DNA from: Oenanthe sinensis
Taxonomy: Eukaryota > Streptophyta > Magnoliopsida > Apiales > Apiaceae
NCBI GenBank assembly: GCA_028671895.1
Contig: CM053802.1
Span: forward strand, 34,138,201-34,202,200
DNA: 64,000 nucleotides
Direction: 5' to 3'
This document shows positions 1 to 10,731 of this stretch, in pieces (position 1 is the stretch's first letter; each line of letters opens with the position of its first letter). Position numbers and translations under genes: made by a program. The notes below the pieces were generated by a model. The model did not search any database, was not told the origin of the DNA, and saw only the letters and a program-made list of their open reading frames with translations.

Positions 1-733
1 TATAGTGTCATCCTCTTCAACGTTTAATCTTGGTTTCCTTGATCAATGAGTAGACTATTTAAACAAATCAATATTTGAGCATGGCCATGCATTTCATAGT
101 CTCACTCAACCAAGAGGCCAATAATATCACTCCTAGAATTGGAGGGTTAAATCATATATTTATCATTCATATTCCCCATACGATTCATAGCATACCCAAT
201 GTCCACCTTTATCATTACCCGGTTAAAGGTAACTTTGAGTGTAATCAAAGTATATTAATTCTCGTATAGAAATATAATGATTTCAAGTCAGAGGATCATT
301 ACATCATTATCACTGTGAGATTTCTTATGACACTTATTAACATGTAGAATCTCACGGCGGGTCTTTCCAGTGTCATGTATTGATACATACACTTATGTTC
401 TTAACTTTAGTATCACCATACCTATGACCAATGAGATGTGGTCATCTGTCAACAAACATACTAGTCTTATTGCATTATTACTGTCCTTAAATAATAATAC
501 TTGACTAAGGAATTTTAGGAATAAAATACTATTCATATAATCTCATTTTTAAGTCACATACTTAAAGATATATATTACGTATTAATATTCCAAGGACATT
601 TATTATTCTTTCAATTTATGACGCAGTAAATAAAGACATAATAAATATTAATTAAATAATCACATAAAACATAATCCTTAATTGTTTTCAATAAAACATT
701 AAAAGTATTGTCTCTAGGACACCAATACTAACA
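1..733 (-). repeat. X: partial copia LTR, antisense, cut by window edge
   Basis: Read on the minus strand this begins TGTTAGTATTGG at 733 and runs leftwards out of the window. It matches the LTR of C0 (2891-3626) in reverse complement and is recognisably related to the N1 and N2 LTRs, for example the segment near position 8 that ends in TCATCCTCTTCAAC. Its exact TG terminus abuts C0 integrase sequence at 734. The simplest reading is that X is a separate minus-strand copia whose 5' LTR ends here, inserted into the integrase region of C0, with the rest of X left of the window. An inversion of a C0 LTR is the alternative. The left flank needed to test a target duplication is not present. Confidence 0.8.
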
Positions 734-2876
734 GGGAATACTTAAGCCATGAATTTAAGAGTTTCTTAAAAGAGTGTGGTATCGTATCACAACTCACTCA
801 TCCCGGAACACCACAATGGAATGGAGTTTCTGAGAGGAGAAATCGTACCTTGTTGGACATGGTGTGATCGATGATGAGTCATGCAGATCTTCCAATTAGT
901 TTCTGGGGCTACGCCCTGGAGACGGCTGCTTATACACTTAACCGAGTTCCTACTAAACCGGTTGAGAAGACTCCATATGAGATATGGACTGAGAAATGTC
1001 ATAGCATGTCATTTATGAAAATATGGGGATGTGAAGCGTTTGTGAAACGTTTAACTTCTGACAAGCTAGGACCTAAATCAGACAAATGTAACTTTGTGGG
1101 ATACCCAATTGAAACAAAGGGTTATTCATTCTATAATCCTTCCGAGAACAAAGTGTTTGTTGCTCGAACTGCAGTTTTTCTTGAAAGAGAAATGCTTTCG
1201 AAGAAAAACAGTGAGAGGATAATAGATCTCGATGAAATTCGAGGCCCACAAGATTACATTGAACCAATGGAGGAACTTGAGCAGGATGTACAAGACCACA
1301 TCACTGCTCAATAAACACAGGTTATTCGTAGGTCTAGTAGGATTCGCCATGAGCCTGAGAGATATTATGGATTTCTCTTAACTCAAGATGGTGATGTGAT
1401 GCTTATCGACGAAGATGAGCCTCTCACCTACTAAGATGCTATGAACACTCCAGAATCCAAGAGATGGCTGGATGCCATGAAATCTGAGATGGAATCCATG
1501 TATACTAATCAAGTATAGACTTTGGTTGATCCACCTGAAGGGGTAAAACTTATAGGGTGCAAGTGGGTTTTCAAGAAGAAGACTGACATGGATGGTAATG
1601 TAAAGACCTATAAGGCACGATTGGTGGCAAAAGGTTTCAAGCAAATTCATGGTATTGACTATGATGAGAATTTTTCACCAGTGGCTATGGTCAAGTCCAT
1701 CAGGATTTTGCTTTCTATAGCTGCTTACTATGATTATGAAATCTGGCAGATGGATGTCAAAACAAGCCTCAAGGAGATGGAACATTCGTTTTGATGAAAC
1801 CGTCAAAGAGTTTGGGTTTATTCAAAATGAAGATGAACCATGTGTTTATAAGAAGGTTAGTGGGAGCAATGTGGCATTCCTAGTACTATATGTTGATGAC
1901 ATATTAATAATAGGGAATGACATTCCTTCTTTACAGGCTGTTAAGACTTGGTTGAATAAAAATTTCTCAATGAAAGACTTAGGCGACGCGACCTATATAT
2001 TAGGTATCAGGATCTATAGAGATAGATCAAGAAGAATGATTGGCCTAAGTCATAGTACATACATTGACAGTTTTGCATCGATTTGGGATGCAAAATGCTA
2101 AAAAGGGCTATGTCCCGATGTCTCATGGGATATCGATCTCTAAAGAAAACTGTCATATGTCATTGGATGATAAAGACCGTATTAGTAAAGTTCCATATGC
2201 GTCGGCAATTGGTTCTATAATGTATGCAATGATATGTACTCGTCCTGATGTCTCGTATGCTTTGAGCATGACAAGTAGATACCAGTCTAATCCAGGTGAA
2301 GGTCACAGGACGGCAGTCAAGAATATTCTTAAGTACTTGAAAAGGACTAAAGATCAATTCTTGGTATATGGAGGAGAGGAAAAGCTGGTAGTAAAAGGTT
2401 ACACAGATGCTAGTTTCCAAACAGACAAGGATGATTCGATCTCTCAGTCTGGTTTTGTATTTTGTCTAAATGGAGGTGCTATAAGTTGGAAAAGTTCAAA
2501 GCAAGAGACGGTTGCCGATTCTACAATGGAGGCTGAGTATATTGCTGCCTGTGAAGCAGCCAAGGAGGCTGTCTGGATTCGGAATTTTATTGTAGGTCTT
2601 GGTGTGGTTCCTTCAGTCGCAGATCCGATAGATTTATACTGCGATAATAACGGAGCCATTTCACAGGCTAAGGAACCAAGGTCTCATTCCCGAACAAAGC
2701 ATATACTCAGACTATATCATCTTCTTCGAGACATTAATAATCGAGGGGATATACATATATGTAAAGTGCATACAAATAAGAACATTGCAGATCCACTGAC
2801 CAAGGCTTTGTCGCAGCAGAAGCACGAAGGTCATACTAGTTCCATGGGTATTAGATACATGAGAGATTGGCTCTAG
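734..2876 (+). pseudogene. C0 copia pol remnant (INT C-terminal half, RT, RNase H)
   Basis: The reading order is integrase catalytic end (GVSERRN, with the catalytic Glu, near 0.83 kb), the integrase C-terminal region to about 1.3 kb, RT with YVDDILIIGN near 1.89 kb, and RNase H with YTDASF near 2.40 kb, ending in the family tail GIRYM.DWL at 2876. Breaks seen: TGA at about 856, TAA near 1312, further in-frame stops near 1433 and 1516, and a deletion near 1763 that joins the DVKT motif directly to the segment after the YGLKQA region, removing over 100 bp and shifting frame. A 2-nt loss near 2070 shifts frame again. No functional protein can be made. The TGA at 856 is also present at the same codon in N2. 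Confidence 0.9.
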
Positions 2877-2877
2877 T

Positions 2878-2890
2878 ACAAGTGGGATAT
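2878..2890 (+). other. C0 polypurine tract
   Basis: ACAAGTGGGATAT lies directly before the LTR start TGTTAG at 2891. This is the usual position and composition of the plus-strand primer in plant copia elements; N1, N2 and E have the equivalent GTGGGAGAT. Confidence 0.75.
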
Positions 2891-3626
2891 TGTTAGTGTT
2901 GGTGTCCTAGAGACAATACTTTATAATAAACAATTAAAGATTATGTTTACTTGATTATTTAATTAATATTTATTATGTCTTTATTCACTGCGTTATAAAT
3001 TGAAAGCATAATAAATGTCCTTGGAATATTAATGCAAATTATAGCTCTTTAAGTATGTGACTTAAAAATGAGATTATATGAACAATATTATATTCCTAAA
3101 TGTCCCTAGTCGAGTATTATTATTTAAGGACAATAATAATGCAATAAGACTAGTATATTAGTTGACTGATGACCACATCTTATTGGTCATAGGTATGGTG
3201 ATACTAAAGCTAAGAACATAAGTGCATGTCTCAATACATGGATCTGGATAGACCCGCTGTGAGAATCTACATGTTAATAAGTGTCATAAGAAATTCTCAC
3301 TGTGATAATGATGTATTGATCCTTTGACTTGAAATCATTATATTTTTATACGAGAATTAATATTCTTTGAGTACACTCAAAGTTACCTTTAACTGGGTAA
3401 TGATAAAGGTGGACATTGGGTATATTATGAATCGTATGAGAAATATGAATGATAGATAGAGGATTTAACCCTCTTATTTTAGGAGTGATATTATTGGCCT
3501 CTTGATTGAGTGAGACTATAAAATGCATGGCCATGCTCAAATGTTGATTTGATTAATAGTCTACTCATTGATCAAGGAAACCCAGATTAAACGTTGAAGA
3601 GGATGACACAATACATGCCTCGAGTT
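2891..3626 (+). repeat. C0 3' LTR, truncated at its 3' side
   Basis: It starts TGTTAGTGTTGG after the polypurine tract and aligns with the reverse complement of X and with the first half of the N1 LTR. It stops at about 3626, inside the conserved CATGCCTCGAGTT segment. The N1 LTR continues there for about 800 more bases, whereas here the sequence switches to the LTR of T. Confidence 0.85.
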
Positions 3627-3755
3627 TGATCTTGTTACGGATTAAAAACGAGGTGTATTTTATGCGCAATCAATACTAAGGTTTGGGGGAACTTTAAGCT
3701 TTAATGGCTGCACTAACGTTTCGTGACTTCCTCAGTTCCTCGTTAACTGCCTAAG
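3627..3755 (-). repeat. T: left piece of the Tat-like LTR
   Basis: This joins the piece at 20252-20742 once element A (3756-20246) and one copy of its target duplication are removed. The proposed terminus TGATC at 3627 pairs with the other end (ATATCA at 20742) as short imperfect inverted termini. The exact left boundary is inferred from where C0 LTR homology stops. Confidence 0.6.
3751..3755. repeat. Target site duplication of A, left copy (CTAAG)
   Basis: CTAAG directly precedes the A 5' LTR (TGTTAG at 3756) and recurs immediately after the A 3' LTR at 20247-20251. A 5-bp duplication is standard for these elements. Confidence 0.92.
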
Positions 3756-5103
3756 TGTTAGTGGACTTTTTGTCCACTATATACGTTCCAATTTGGCTTA
3801 AATTGATCGCTAGTGCCCAAGTATGTAGTGTCTTTTGATGTGTTTTGTGTCTTTGGTGTGCAGATTACCGTTCGTAGCAGAATTGTCGAATAATTGCATG
3901 ATTTGGTGGTATATGAGCTGGGATTTCAAATGGTCGTTAAAAGAGCAAACGCACAAGAAAATCAGTTGCTGGACAGAAGCTGCAGGCGCGCCCACGCTCC
4001 GTCAAGCGCGCCCGCGCTGCAGCTAGGAAAGTTCAAGGGCACCCGCCCTTCCTCAAGCGTGCTCGCGTCCCTGTCGAAATCAGAATTTTTATTTTGCAGT
4101 TGTTTAGCTTTTAAGGCCCAGTTAGAAGCAGGCCCATGGATATTTGGTTTTTATGTAACATAATATAAAAACTTCAGGGTTATTTTATTATGGATGATCT
4201 AGGTCATTATCATAACATAAGTAGTAGTACCTTGTAAGCCGTCAAGCTATTTTCTTTTATAATTTTCATCACGTAGATTATCGGTTGTTTCTTTTACTCT
4301 TGCAATTAATATCAGTCTTTTATGTTTAATTGGTTTTCTACTATGTTTTCAATTGAACCCATGATGTCGGCTAGTCCAATTATGGGCTAAACGCTGTCAT
4401 GGGGTTTTAATGGATTTTTCTAGCGATTATAGATATTGATTGTCTTTATGCCAAAGTGTGTGATTGTTATGGATATCCTAGTATGGTTAAGCTTATTCGT
4501 TGCAAATGCGTCGCGAACATTTATGATTGTTTGTTGAACCCTTGTGAATGCGAAAGTGGATCTAGGGTTTAGAACATGTCATGCTAGCATAGGTTTTTGC
4601 CTGTTAAGAGCATGTATTAATTTGTGGTGTAATTCTAACCGTCTTGCACTGACTATGTGATTTTATGGATACTTGTGCTTAAGCCATTATGTTTTCAATC
4701 TCTATAGACATATAGGGACTAATCGTAGTGGTTGACTATTTGACTTCTATCAATTGTGGATGTTCATTAGGATGGTATGCGTACAACGAAAGTTGGCGTT
4801 TATCAGTTTAGAGGGTCTGATCAGTTATCATCACTTTCACATGCTAGGTTGAAAAGGCATAAGATTCTAGATGAGATAGATTATGAAGTTAAAATCCCAT
4901 GTTTATTCTATATAAGTAATTCGTTAAGTTTTAATTAGTAGTGTAATCAAAACGCCAATTATTATTTTCTTAGCAGTGAACTTAATCATACTCTGGTGTA
5001 TAAGTGAACTAAACGTAAGCAAGTCGAGTCTCTGTGGGAACGAATCCTACTTATTACTGTATTACTTGTGACCACGTTCTCTTGCGTGAATAAAGTGTGA
5101 ACA
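3756..5103 (+). repeat. A 5' LTR (subtype A, 1348 bp)
   Basis: It begins TGTTAGTGGAC and ends GTGTGAACA just before the primer binding site. It matches 18855-20246 (1392 bp) better than the subtype B LTRs. Relative to its partner it lacks a block of about 44 bp near 3935, where the partner has a stretch between AAATG and TCGTTAAAAG. A cluster of GC-rich GCGCGCC-type motifs lies at about 3986-4070, upstream of the TATA box. Confidence 0.93.
4164..4170 (+). promoter_or_regulatory. Probable TATA box of the A 5' LTR
   Basis: TATAAAA in an AT-rich context, roughly 100 bp downstream of the GC-rich motif cluster. The same arrangement occurs in the subtype B LTR (TATAAAA at 13914-13920). The transcription start was not determined. 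Confidence 0.55.
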
Positions 5104-5109
5104 AGTTTT

Positions 5110-5127
5110 TGGCGCCGCTGCCGGGGA
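5110..5127 (+). other. A primer binding site (tRNA-Asp type)
   Basis: TGGCGCCGCTGCCGGGGA begins 7 nt after the LTR end. It is complementary, apart from one position, to the 3' end of plant tRNA-Asp, the primer known for Athila-like elements. Confidence 0.88.
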
Positions 5128-5245
5128 CTCGGTTCATTGTTTTGTTTAGTTAATGTGCTTATCATCAGTGGTCGTTAGATATCACTGACTGAGATCTGTT
5201 ACTAATCGTTCTTGTTGCTACGTGAATTCAGGTAATTGATCGTGT
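5128..5245 (+). other. A leader between primer site and gag
   Basis: A short untranslated leader of about 118 bp. No ORF or repeat is seen. The gag ATG at 5246 is the first one in the long frame. Confidence 0.6.
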
Positions 5246-7522
5246 ATGCGTACTCGTACTCAATCGAGTAAGGAAAAACTGGAAGAACACTTAGACGAAG
5301 AAGGTGGAATTACAGTTCCGGAAATTGAGCCAGAAATAGTGATGGGGGATCCAGTGAAAGCTCTTAAGGATTACTCTCAACCGAAGATCAATGACATTCA
5401 GTCAAGCATTGTTAGGCCGGCTATTGCAGCTAATAACTTCGAAATCAAGCCGGGCACAATTCAAATGGTTCAGAATTCTGTGCAGTTTGGGGGTTCACCT
5501 GCTGAGGACCCTAATATGCATATCAGAGACTTCATCGAGATCTGTGATACCTTCAAAACCAACGGGGTTTCTGAAGATGCTATAAAACTGAGGTTGTTTC
5601 CATTCTCTCTACGAGACAAGGCAAAGAGCTGGTTGCATTCGCTGCCAGCAGGTTCTATAACTACTTGGGAGGATCTCGCACAAAAGTTTCTGACTAAATT
5701 CTTTCCTATGGCTAAGACGGCAGCCATGAGGAATGCTCTTACACAGTTCAATCAACATTCTGGAGAAACGTTGTGTGAAGCTTGGGAAAGGTATAAGGAG
5801 ATGCTTCGAAAGTGTCCCCATCATGGGATGCCAGATTGGATGGTCATTAACGGTTTCTATAATTGATTGAATCATTCACGACCTATGCTTGATGCAGCAT
5901 CTGGAGGAGCTCTTTGGGCCAAGAGCTATGAAGAAGCTTATGACTTGATTGAAATGATGGCTGCCAACGAGTATCAGAATCCTACTCAGCGATTGCCGCA
6001 GAGTAAAACTGCAGGTGTTTTTGAAGTGGACGCTGCCACGGCTATAACAGCTCAACTACAGGCGTTATCTATAAAGGTGGACGCATTATCCAAGGCAGGA
6101 ATTCAGCAAGTCGCTATGGTTTATGATTTGTGTGCAGGTGCTCATGATACAACTCAGTGTGCTATTTCTAGCGATTCAGCATATTTTGTCAGCAACTTTC
6201 AGAAGCCTACACAACCAGCACCTAATACATATCACCCCAACAACAGGAATCATCCTAACTTCAGTTGGAGCAACAATCAGAATGCCATTCCACAACCATC
6301 ACAGGGTCAGCAATTCGGAACAAGGCCTTTCAACAATTCTGCCCCTCAACAATCTTATGCACCAAGACATTCATACAACCCTCCTGGTTTCCCTCAACAA
6401 CCTCAAGGAGGACAAGGACATTCAAATGAAAAGTCAGAGATGGAGGAACTGAGAATGATGTATAAGAGTCAAGCTGTGACACTGAAAACATTGGAAAATC
6501 AAATTGGTCAACTAGCAAATGCTCTTCTAAACAGACCTCAAGGACAATTACCAAGTGACACAGAGGCTAACCCAGGCAAGAAAGAAAGCAAGGAACAAAT
6601 ACACGCTATTACATTGCGTTCTGAAAGGGTTACGAACAATCAGGAGGTCGAAATTCCACAAAACGAAGAACGTCAGCATTCTGGGCAGGAGGTGCAGGGC
6701 GAGCGCGCTTCCTCAGGCGCGGGCGCGCCTCACCTTACTGCTGGAGGGGGATTTTCTGCAGAAAAAGATACGCAGGAGGAGCCGATTAAGAAAAAAATGA
6801 ATGATTCAGAGGAGAAAAGCAGTTCAGAGAAAGACAGTGATCACAAGGAAGTATTTCCTCCTCCACCATTCCCAAAAAGGCTTCAGAAGCAGAAATCAGA
6901 TAAACAGTTTGCTAAATTCTTGGAAGTTTTTAAGAAACTACACATCAACTTACCTTTTGCTGAAGCGCTGGAACAAATGCCAAGCTACGCCAAATTCATG
7001 AAAGGCATTTTAGCTAGGAAACTGAAGCTAGAAGAGTTAAACACTGTTGCCTTGACGGAAGAGTGTAGTGCAGTATTGCAGCAGAAGTTACCACCAAAGT
7101 TGAAGGATCCTGGTAGTTTCACTATACCATGCATAATTGGGAATTTGTCGTTCGACAAATGTTTGTGCGATTTGGGAGCGAGCATCAACCTCATGCCATA
7201 CTCTATATTCTTACAACTTGGCCTTCCTGAGCCAAAGCCGACTAACATGTCACTGCAGTTGGCGGATCGTTCAATCACTTATCCGCGAGGAATTGTCGAA
7301 GATGTTTTGGTGAAAGTCGACAAACTAATCTTTCCATCAGATTTTGTCATCCTTGATTTTGAAGAAGACAAGAAGATCCCTATCATTCTTGGTAGACCAT
7401 TCTTGGCAACGGGAAAGACATTGATTGACGTACAGAAGGGAGAACTCACCATGAGAGTGCACGATCAGAATGTCACATTCAATGTGTTCAAAGCAATGCA
7501 ATTTCCAACAGAAGAAGATTAA
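5246..7522 (+). pseudogene. A gag and aspartic protease, one internal stop
   Basis: Gag forms the virus-like particle; protease matures the polyprotein. The frame opens at ATG 5246. The first part has the retrotransposon gag core (DFIEICDTF to LRKCPHHGMP, about residues 92-198). It is cut by TGA at 5864-5866, after which the same frame continues to 7522, so this is a point stop and not a frameshift. A Gln/Asn/Pro-rich region follows at about 6.2-6.4 kb, then a charged linker that includes a GC-rich insert (6697-6735). The protease has a CDLGAS active-site motif at 7166-7183, with Asp at 7169, and ILGRPFL near 7.39 kb. No CCHC zinc knuckle is visible, as is usual for Athila. The TAA at 7520-7522 separates it from pol, which is in the same frame. 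Confidence 0.9.
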
Positions 7523-10500
7523 TGCTTTAAAGTAGATATAGTGGAATCTGCTGTGCAAGTAAAAATTGAACACATGCTTATGAATGATACACTGGAAAAG
7601 GCTTTAAGTGGGGACTTTACAATTGAAGAGGATGAGGTTGAAGAACAGGTACAGTCTCTGAATGCTTCTCCTTGGCAACAAAAGTTTGAGAAACCAGAAT
7701 CGTTGGGTTTATCTAAATTGAGAGAATCACATCAGCGGTTGAAACCATCTATCGAGGAAGCACCAAAGCTAGAGCTCAAACCATTGCCTGATCACTTAAG
7801 GTATGCTTCTCTTGGGGAATCATCTACTTTACCTGTGATTATTGCTGCTAACCTTACAGGTCCTGAAGAAGAAAAGCTGTTAAGGGTTCTCAGGGAATTC
7901 AAATCAGCCATTGGTTGGACTATTGCAGACATAAAAGGAATCAGCCCTGCCTATTGCCAGCATAAGATTCCGCTGGAAGAAGGAAGTAAGCCAACAGTGG
8001 AACATCAGAGAAGGCTTAATCCACTCATGAAGGAAGTAGTGAAGAAGGAAATTATTAAGTGGTTGGATGCAGGGATTATCTATCCTATTTCTGACAGTGC
8101 TTGGGTGAGTCCAGTTCAATGTGTGCCAAAGAAAGGAGGCATGACGGTGGTAACTAACGAAAAGAACGAGCTCATTCCTACGCGGACAGTCATTGGTTGG
8201 AGAATCTGCATGGATTACAGGAAGCTGAACAAAGCTACTAGGAAGGATCACTTCCCTCTTCCTTTCATTGATCAAATGCTAGACCGACTTGCCGGCCATG
8301 AGTACTATTGCCTGCTGGATGGATATTCGGGTTACAATCAGATCTGCATTGCTCCAGAGGATCAGGAGAAGACAACATTTACATGTCTGTTTGGTACCTT
8401 CGTTTTTCGAAGGGTTTCTTTTGGGTTATGTGGTGCACCTGGCACTTTTCAGAGGTGCATGATGGCAATTTTTTCAGACATGATTGGTAAGACAGTGGAA
8501 GTCTTCATGGATGATTTTTCAGTATTTGGGTTTTCTTTTGACGAATGTCTACACAATCTTAGCATGGTTCTGAAAAGATGCGTGGAGACTAATCTGGTTC
8601 TCAACTGGGAGAAATGCCATTTCATGGTACAAGAGGGAACTATTCTTGGACACAAGGTGTCACGGCGAGGCCTGGAAGTGGATAAAGCAAAAATAGAGAC
8701 AATTGAAAATCTTCCACCGCCCAATTCAGTGAGAGGAATTCGTAGTTTTCTCGGTCATGCAGGTTTCTACAGAAGATTCATTAAGGATTTCTCCAAAATT
8801 TCCAAACCTTTGTGTAAGCTATTGGAGAAGGATATTCCCTTCAAATTCGATGATGATTGTATGACAGCTTTTGAGACATTGAAGAGGAAGTTGATTTCAG
8901 CACCTGTGATCATCGCCCCAGATTGGAATGAACCTTTTGCTATGATGTGTGATGCTAGCGATTTTGCAGTAGGGGCTGTTCTTGGTCAAAAGAAAGATAA
9001 GATTTTTCATGTTATCTACTATGCAAGGAAGACACTCAATGATGCGCAATTGAATTACACAACCACGGAGAAGGAGCTGTTAGCCATTGTATATGGCTTT
9101 GAAAAATTCAGATCATACTTGCTTGGTACGAAAGTAACAGTGTATACTGACCACGCAGCTATTAGATATCTGCTCTCTAAGAAGGATTCTAAACCCTGCT
9201 TGATTCGATGGGTTCTTGTACTACAAGAATTCGATGTTGAGATCAAAGATAGAAAAGGGACAGAAAATCAAGTAGCTGATCACCTCTCACGATTGGAAAA
9301 TCTTGGTAAATCATCTCAAGACAGTACCCTCATCAATGAATCATTTCCAGATGAACAGCTGTTTGGAATACAAGAAGAAGAACCATGGTATGCTTATATT
9401 GTGAATTATCTGGTAAGTCAAATTGTTCCACCTGAGTTGTCGCCAGCTCAAAGGAAGAAATTCATGCACGACGTCAAGTGGTTTCGTTGGGACGAGCCAT
9501 ATCTGTTTAAACAAGGGGCTGACCAGGTTATCAGGAGGTGTGTACCCTATAGTGAGACCGACAATATTCTGAGGGATTATCATGCCACAGCTTATGGAGG
9601 CCATTATGGAGGTGAAAAGACAGCAACTCGCATTCTGCAGGCAGGATTTTATTGGCCCTCACTCTTCAAGGATGCTCATCAGTTTGTAACCAGGTGTGAT
9701 CGTTGCCAGCGAGTAGGCAACATTTCAAAAAGGGATGAGATGCCCCTTAATGTAATGTTAGAGGTAGAAATCTTTGATGTGTGGGGGATCGACTTCATGG
9801 GCCCATTAATTTCATCATGCAATAACCAATACATCTTGCTAGCTGTGGATTACGTCTCCAAATGGGTTGAGGTCAAGGCACTTCCAACTAATGATGCCAA
9901 TGTAGTGCTCAACTTCCTTCATAAGAACATTTTCACCAGAATTGGGACTCCAAGGGTCATTATTAGCGATGAGGGTTCTCACTTTTGCAATCGGAAGTTC
10001 ACTAATCTGATGGCAAGATTCAACATCAACCATCGGGTGGCTACAACATACCACCCTCAAACCAATGGCCAAGCTGAAGTATCAAATCGTGAGATCAAAC
10101 GCATTCTGGAAAAAGTGGTAAGTCCTTCTCGTAAGGATTGGTCTTTAAAACTGGATGAAGCTGTGTGGGCTTACCGAACTGCGTTCAAAACACCTTTGGG
10201 TATGTCACCATATCAACTTGTCTATGGAAAGGTTTGTCATCTACCGGCAGAACTGGAACACAAGGCTTATTGGGCATTGCAGAAGCTGAATTTTGATTGT
10301 AAAGCCGCAGGGGAAAAGAGGATGGTGCAAATCAATGAAATGGATGAGTTTCGTCTACAAGCTTATGAGAATAACAAGCTCTACAAGGAAAAAGTGAAAA
10401 GATGGCATGATCGTCGGTTGACAACAAAGGTATTTGTTCCTGGTCAACTAGTTTTATTATTTAACTCTCGTCTGCGATTGTTTCCAGGAAAACTCAAGTC

Positions 10501-10672
10501 AAGGTGGTCAGGACCCTTTGTTGTGAAGACTGTGTTTCCACACGGAGCGGTAGAGATTTATGAGAAGACCCCAGATCAAGCGTTTAAAGTCAATGGTCAA
10601 AGATTGAAGCCTTATTTGGGAGAACAAGTAAATCGCGAAGCTGAAGTCGCGATTCTGTCTACCTCGGATTGA
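7523..10672 (+). CDS. A pol: reverse transcriptase, RNase H and integrase
   Basis: The frame is open from the codon after the TAA at 7520 to the stop at 10672, in register with gag. In an intact element it would be the C-terminal part of one polyprotein; no convincing start codon of its own is visible. RT carries FMDDFSVFG with the catalytic Asp pair at about 8504-8515, the Athila form of the YxDD motif. RNase H follows (MMCDASDFAVG near 8.95 kb and YTDHAAI near 9.15 kb). Integrase has an H-H-C-C zinc module (HYGGEKT to CDRCQRVGN, about 9.58-9.71 kb) and the three acidic residues in GIDFMGP (~9.79 kb), SDEGSHF (~9.97 kb) and QAEVSNREIK (~10.07 kb). No chromodomain is seen. All catalytic motifs are intact. 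The part after about 10.15 kb is 90% or more identical to the fragment left in B (26313-26837). Confidence 0.93.
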   Translation, partial: CFKVDIVESAVQVKIEHMLMNDTLEKALSGDFTIEEDEVEEQVQSLNASPWQQKFEKPESLGLSKLRESHQRLKPSIEEAPKLELKPLPDHLRYASLGESSTLPVIIAANLTGPEEEKLLRVLREFKSAIGWTIADIKGISPAYCQHKIPLEEGSKPTVEHQRRLNPLMKEVVKKEIIKWLDAGIIYPISDSAWVSPVQCVPKKGGMTVVTNEKNELIPTRTVIGWRICMDYRKLNKATRKDHFPLPFIDQMLDRLAGHEYYCLLDGYSGYNQICIAPEDQEKTTFTCLFGTFVFRRVSFGLCGAPGTFQRCMMAIFSDMIGKTVEVFMDDFSVFGFSFDECLHNLSMVLKRCVETNLVLNWEKCHFMVQEGTILGHKVSRRGLEVDKAKIETIENLPPPNSVRGIRSFLGHAGFYRRFIKDFSKISKPLCKLLEKDIPFKFDDDCMTAFETLKRKLISAPVIIAPDWNEPFAMMCDASDFAVGAVLGQKKDKIFHVIYYARKTLNDAQLNYTTTEKELLAIVYGFEKFRSYLLGTKVTVYTDHAAIRYLLSKKDSKPCLIRWVLVLQEFDVEIKDRKGTENQVADHLSRLENLGKSSQDSTLINESFPDEQLFGIQEEEPWYAYIVNYLVSQIVPPELSPAQRKKFMHDVKWFRWDEPYLFKQGADQVIRRCVPYSETDNILRDYHATAYGGHYGGEKTATRILQAGFYWPSLFKDAHQFVTRCDRCQRVGNISKRDEMPLNVMLEVEIFDVWGIDFMGPLISSCNNQYILLAVDYVSKWVEVKALPTNDANVVLNFLHKNIFTRIGTPRVIISDEGSHFCNRKFTNLMARFNINHRVATTYHPQTNGQAEVSNREIKRILEKVVSPSRKDWSLKLDEAVWAYRTAFKTPLGMSPYQLVYGKVCHLPAELEHKAYWALQKLNFDCKAAGEKRMVQINEMDEFRLQAYENNKLYKEKVKRWHDRRLTTKVFVPGQLVLLFNSRLRLFPGKLKSRWSGPFVVKTVFPHGAVEIYEKTPDQAFKVNGQRLKPYLGEQVNREAEVAILSTSD

Positions 10673-10682
10673 GGACCTGAAG

Positions 10683-10731
10683 TAACGTCCGGCTAAATGA
10701 CGTTAACGACAGCGCTCGTGGGAGGCAACCT
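10683..10731 (+). other. A conserved post-pol hairpin motif
   Basis: Just after the pol stop, TAACGTC (10683-10689) and GACGTTA (10699-10705) form a perfect 7-bp stem with a 9-nt loop. CAGCGCTCGTGGGAGGCAACC follows. The same block is in B at 26848-26896. A GGGAGGCAACC block after pol is a known feature of Athila-like elements; its role is not known to me. Confidence 0.65.

Larger units (their letters stand above)
734..3626 (+). mobile_element. C0: 5'-truncated Ty1/copia element
   Basis: The fragment starts in the middle of integrase and runs through RT, RNase H, a polypurine tract and most of the 3' LTR. It is of the same family as C1 and a close relative of N1 and N2. The left edge is the junction with X. 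The right edge is where the T element LTR starts inside the C0 LTR. It is one of the older layers of the stack, since both X and T appear to sit in it. Confidence 0.85.

Noticed and set aside
5864..5866. Programmed stop-codon readthrough between gag parts of A
   Set aside because: The stop lies inside the gag core and not at the gag-pol border, and the TGA-TTG context is not a known readthrough context. A point mutation is simpler.
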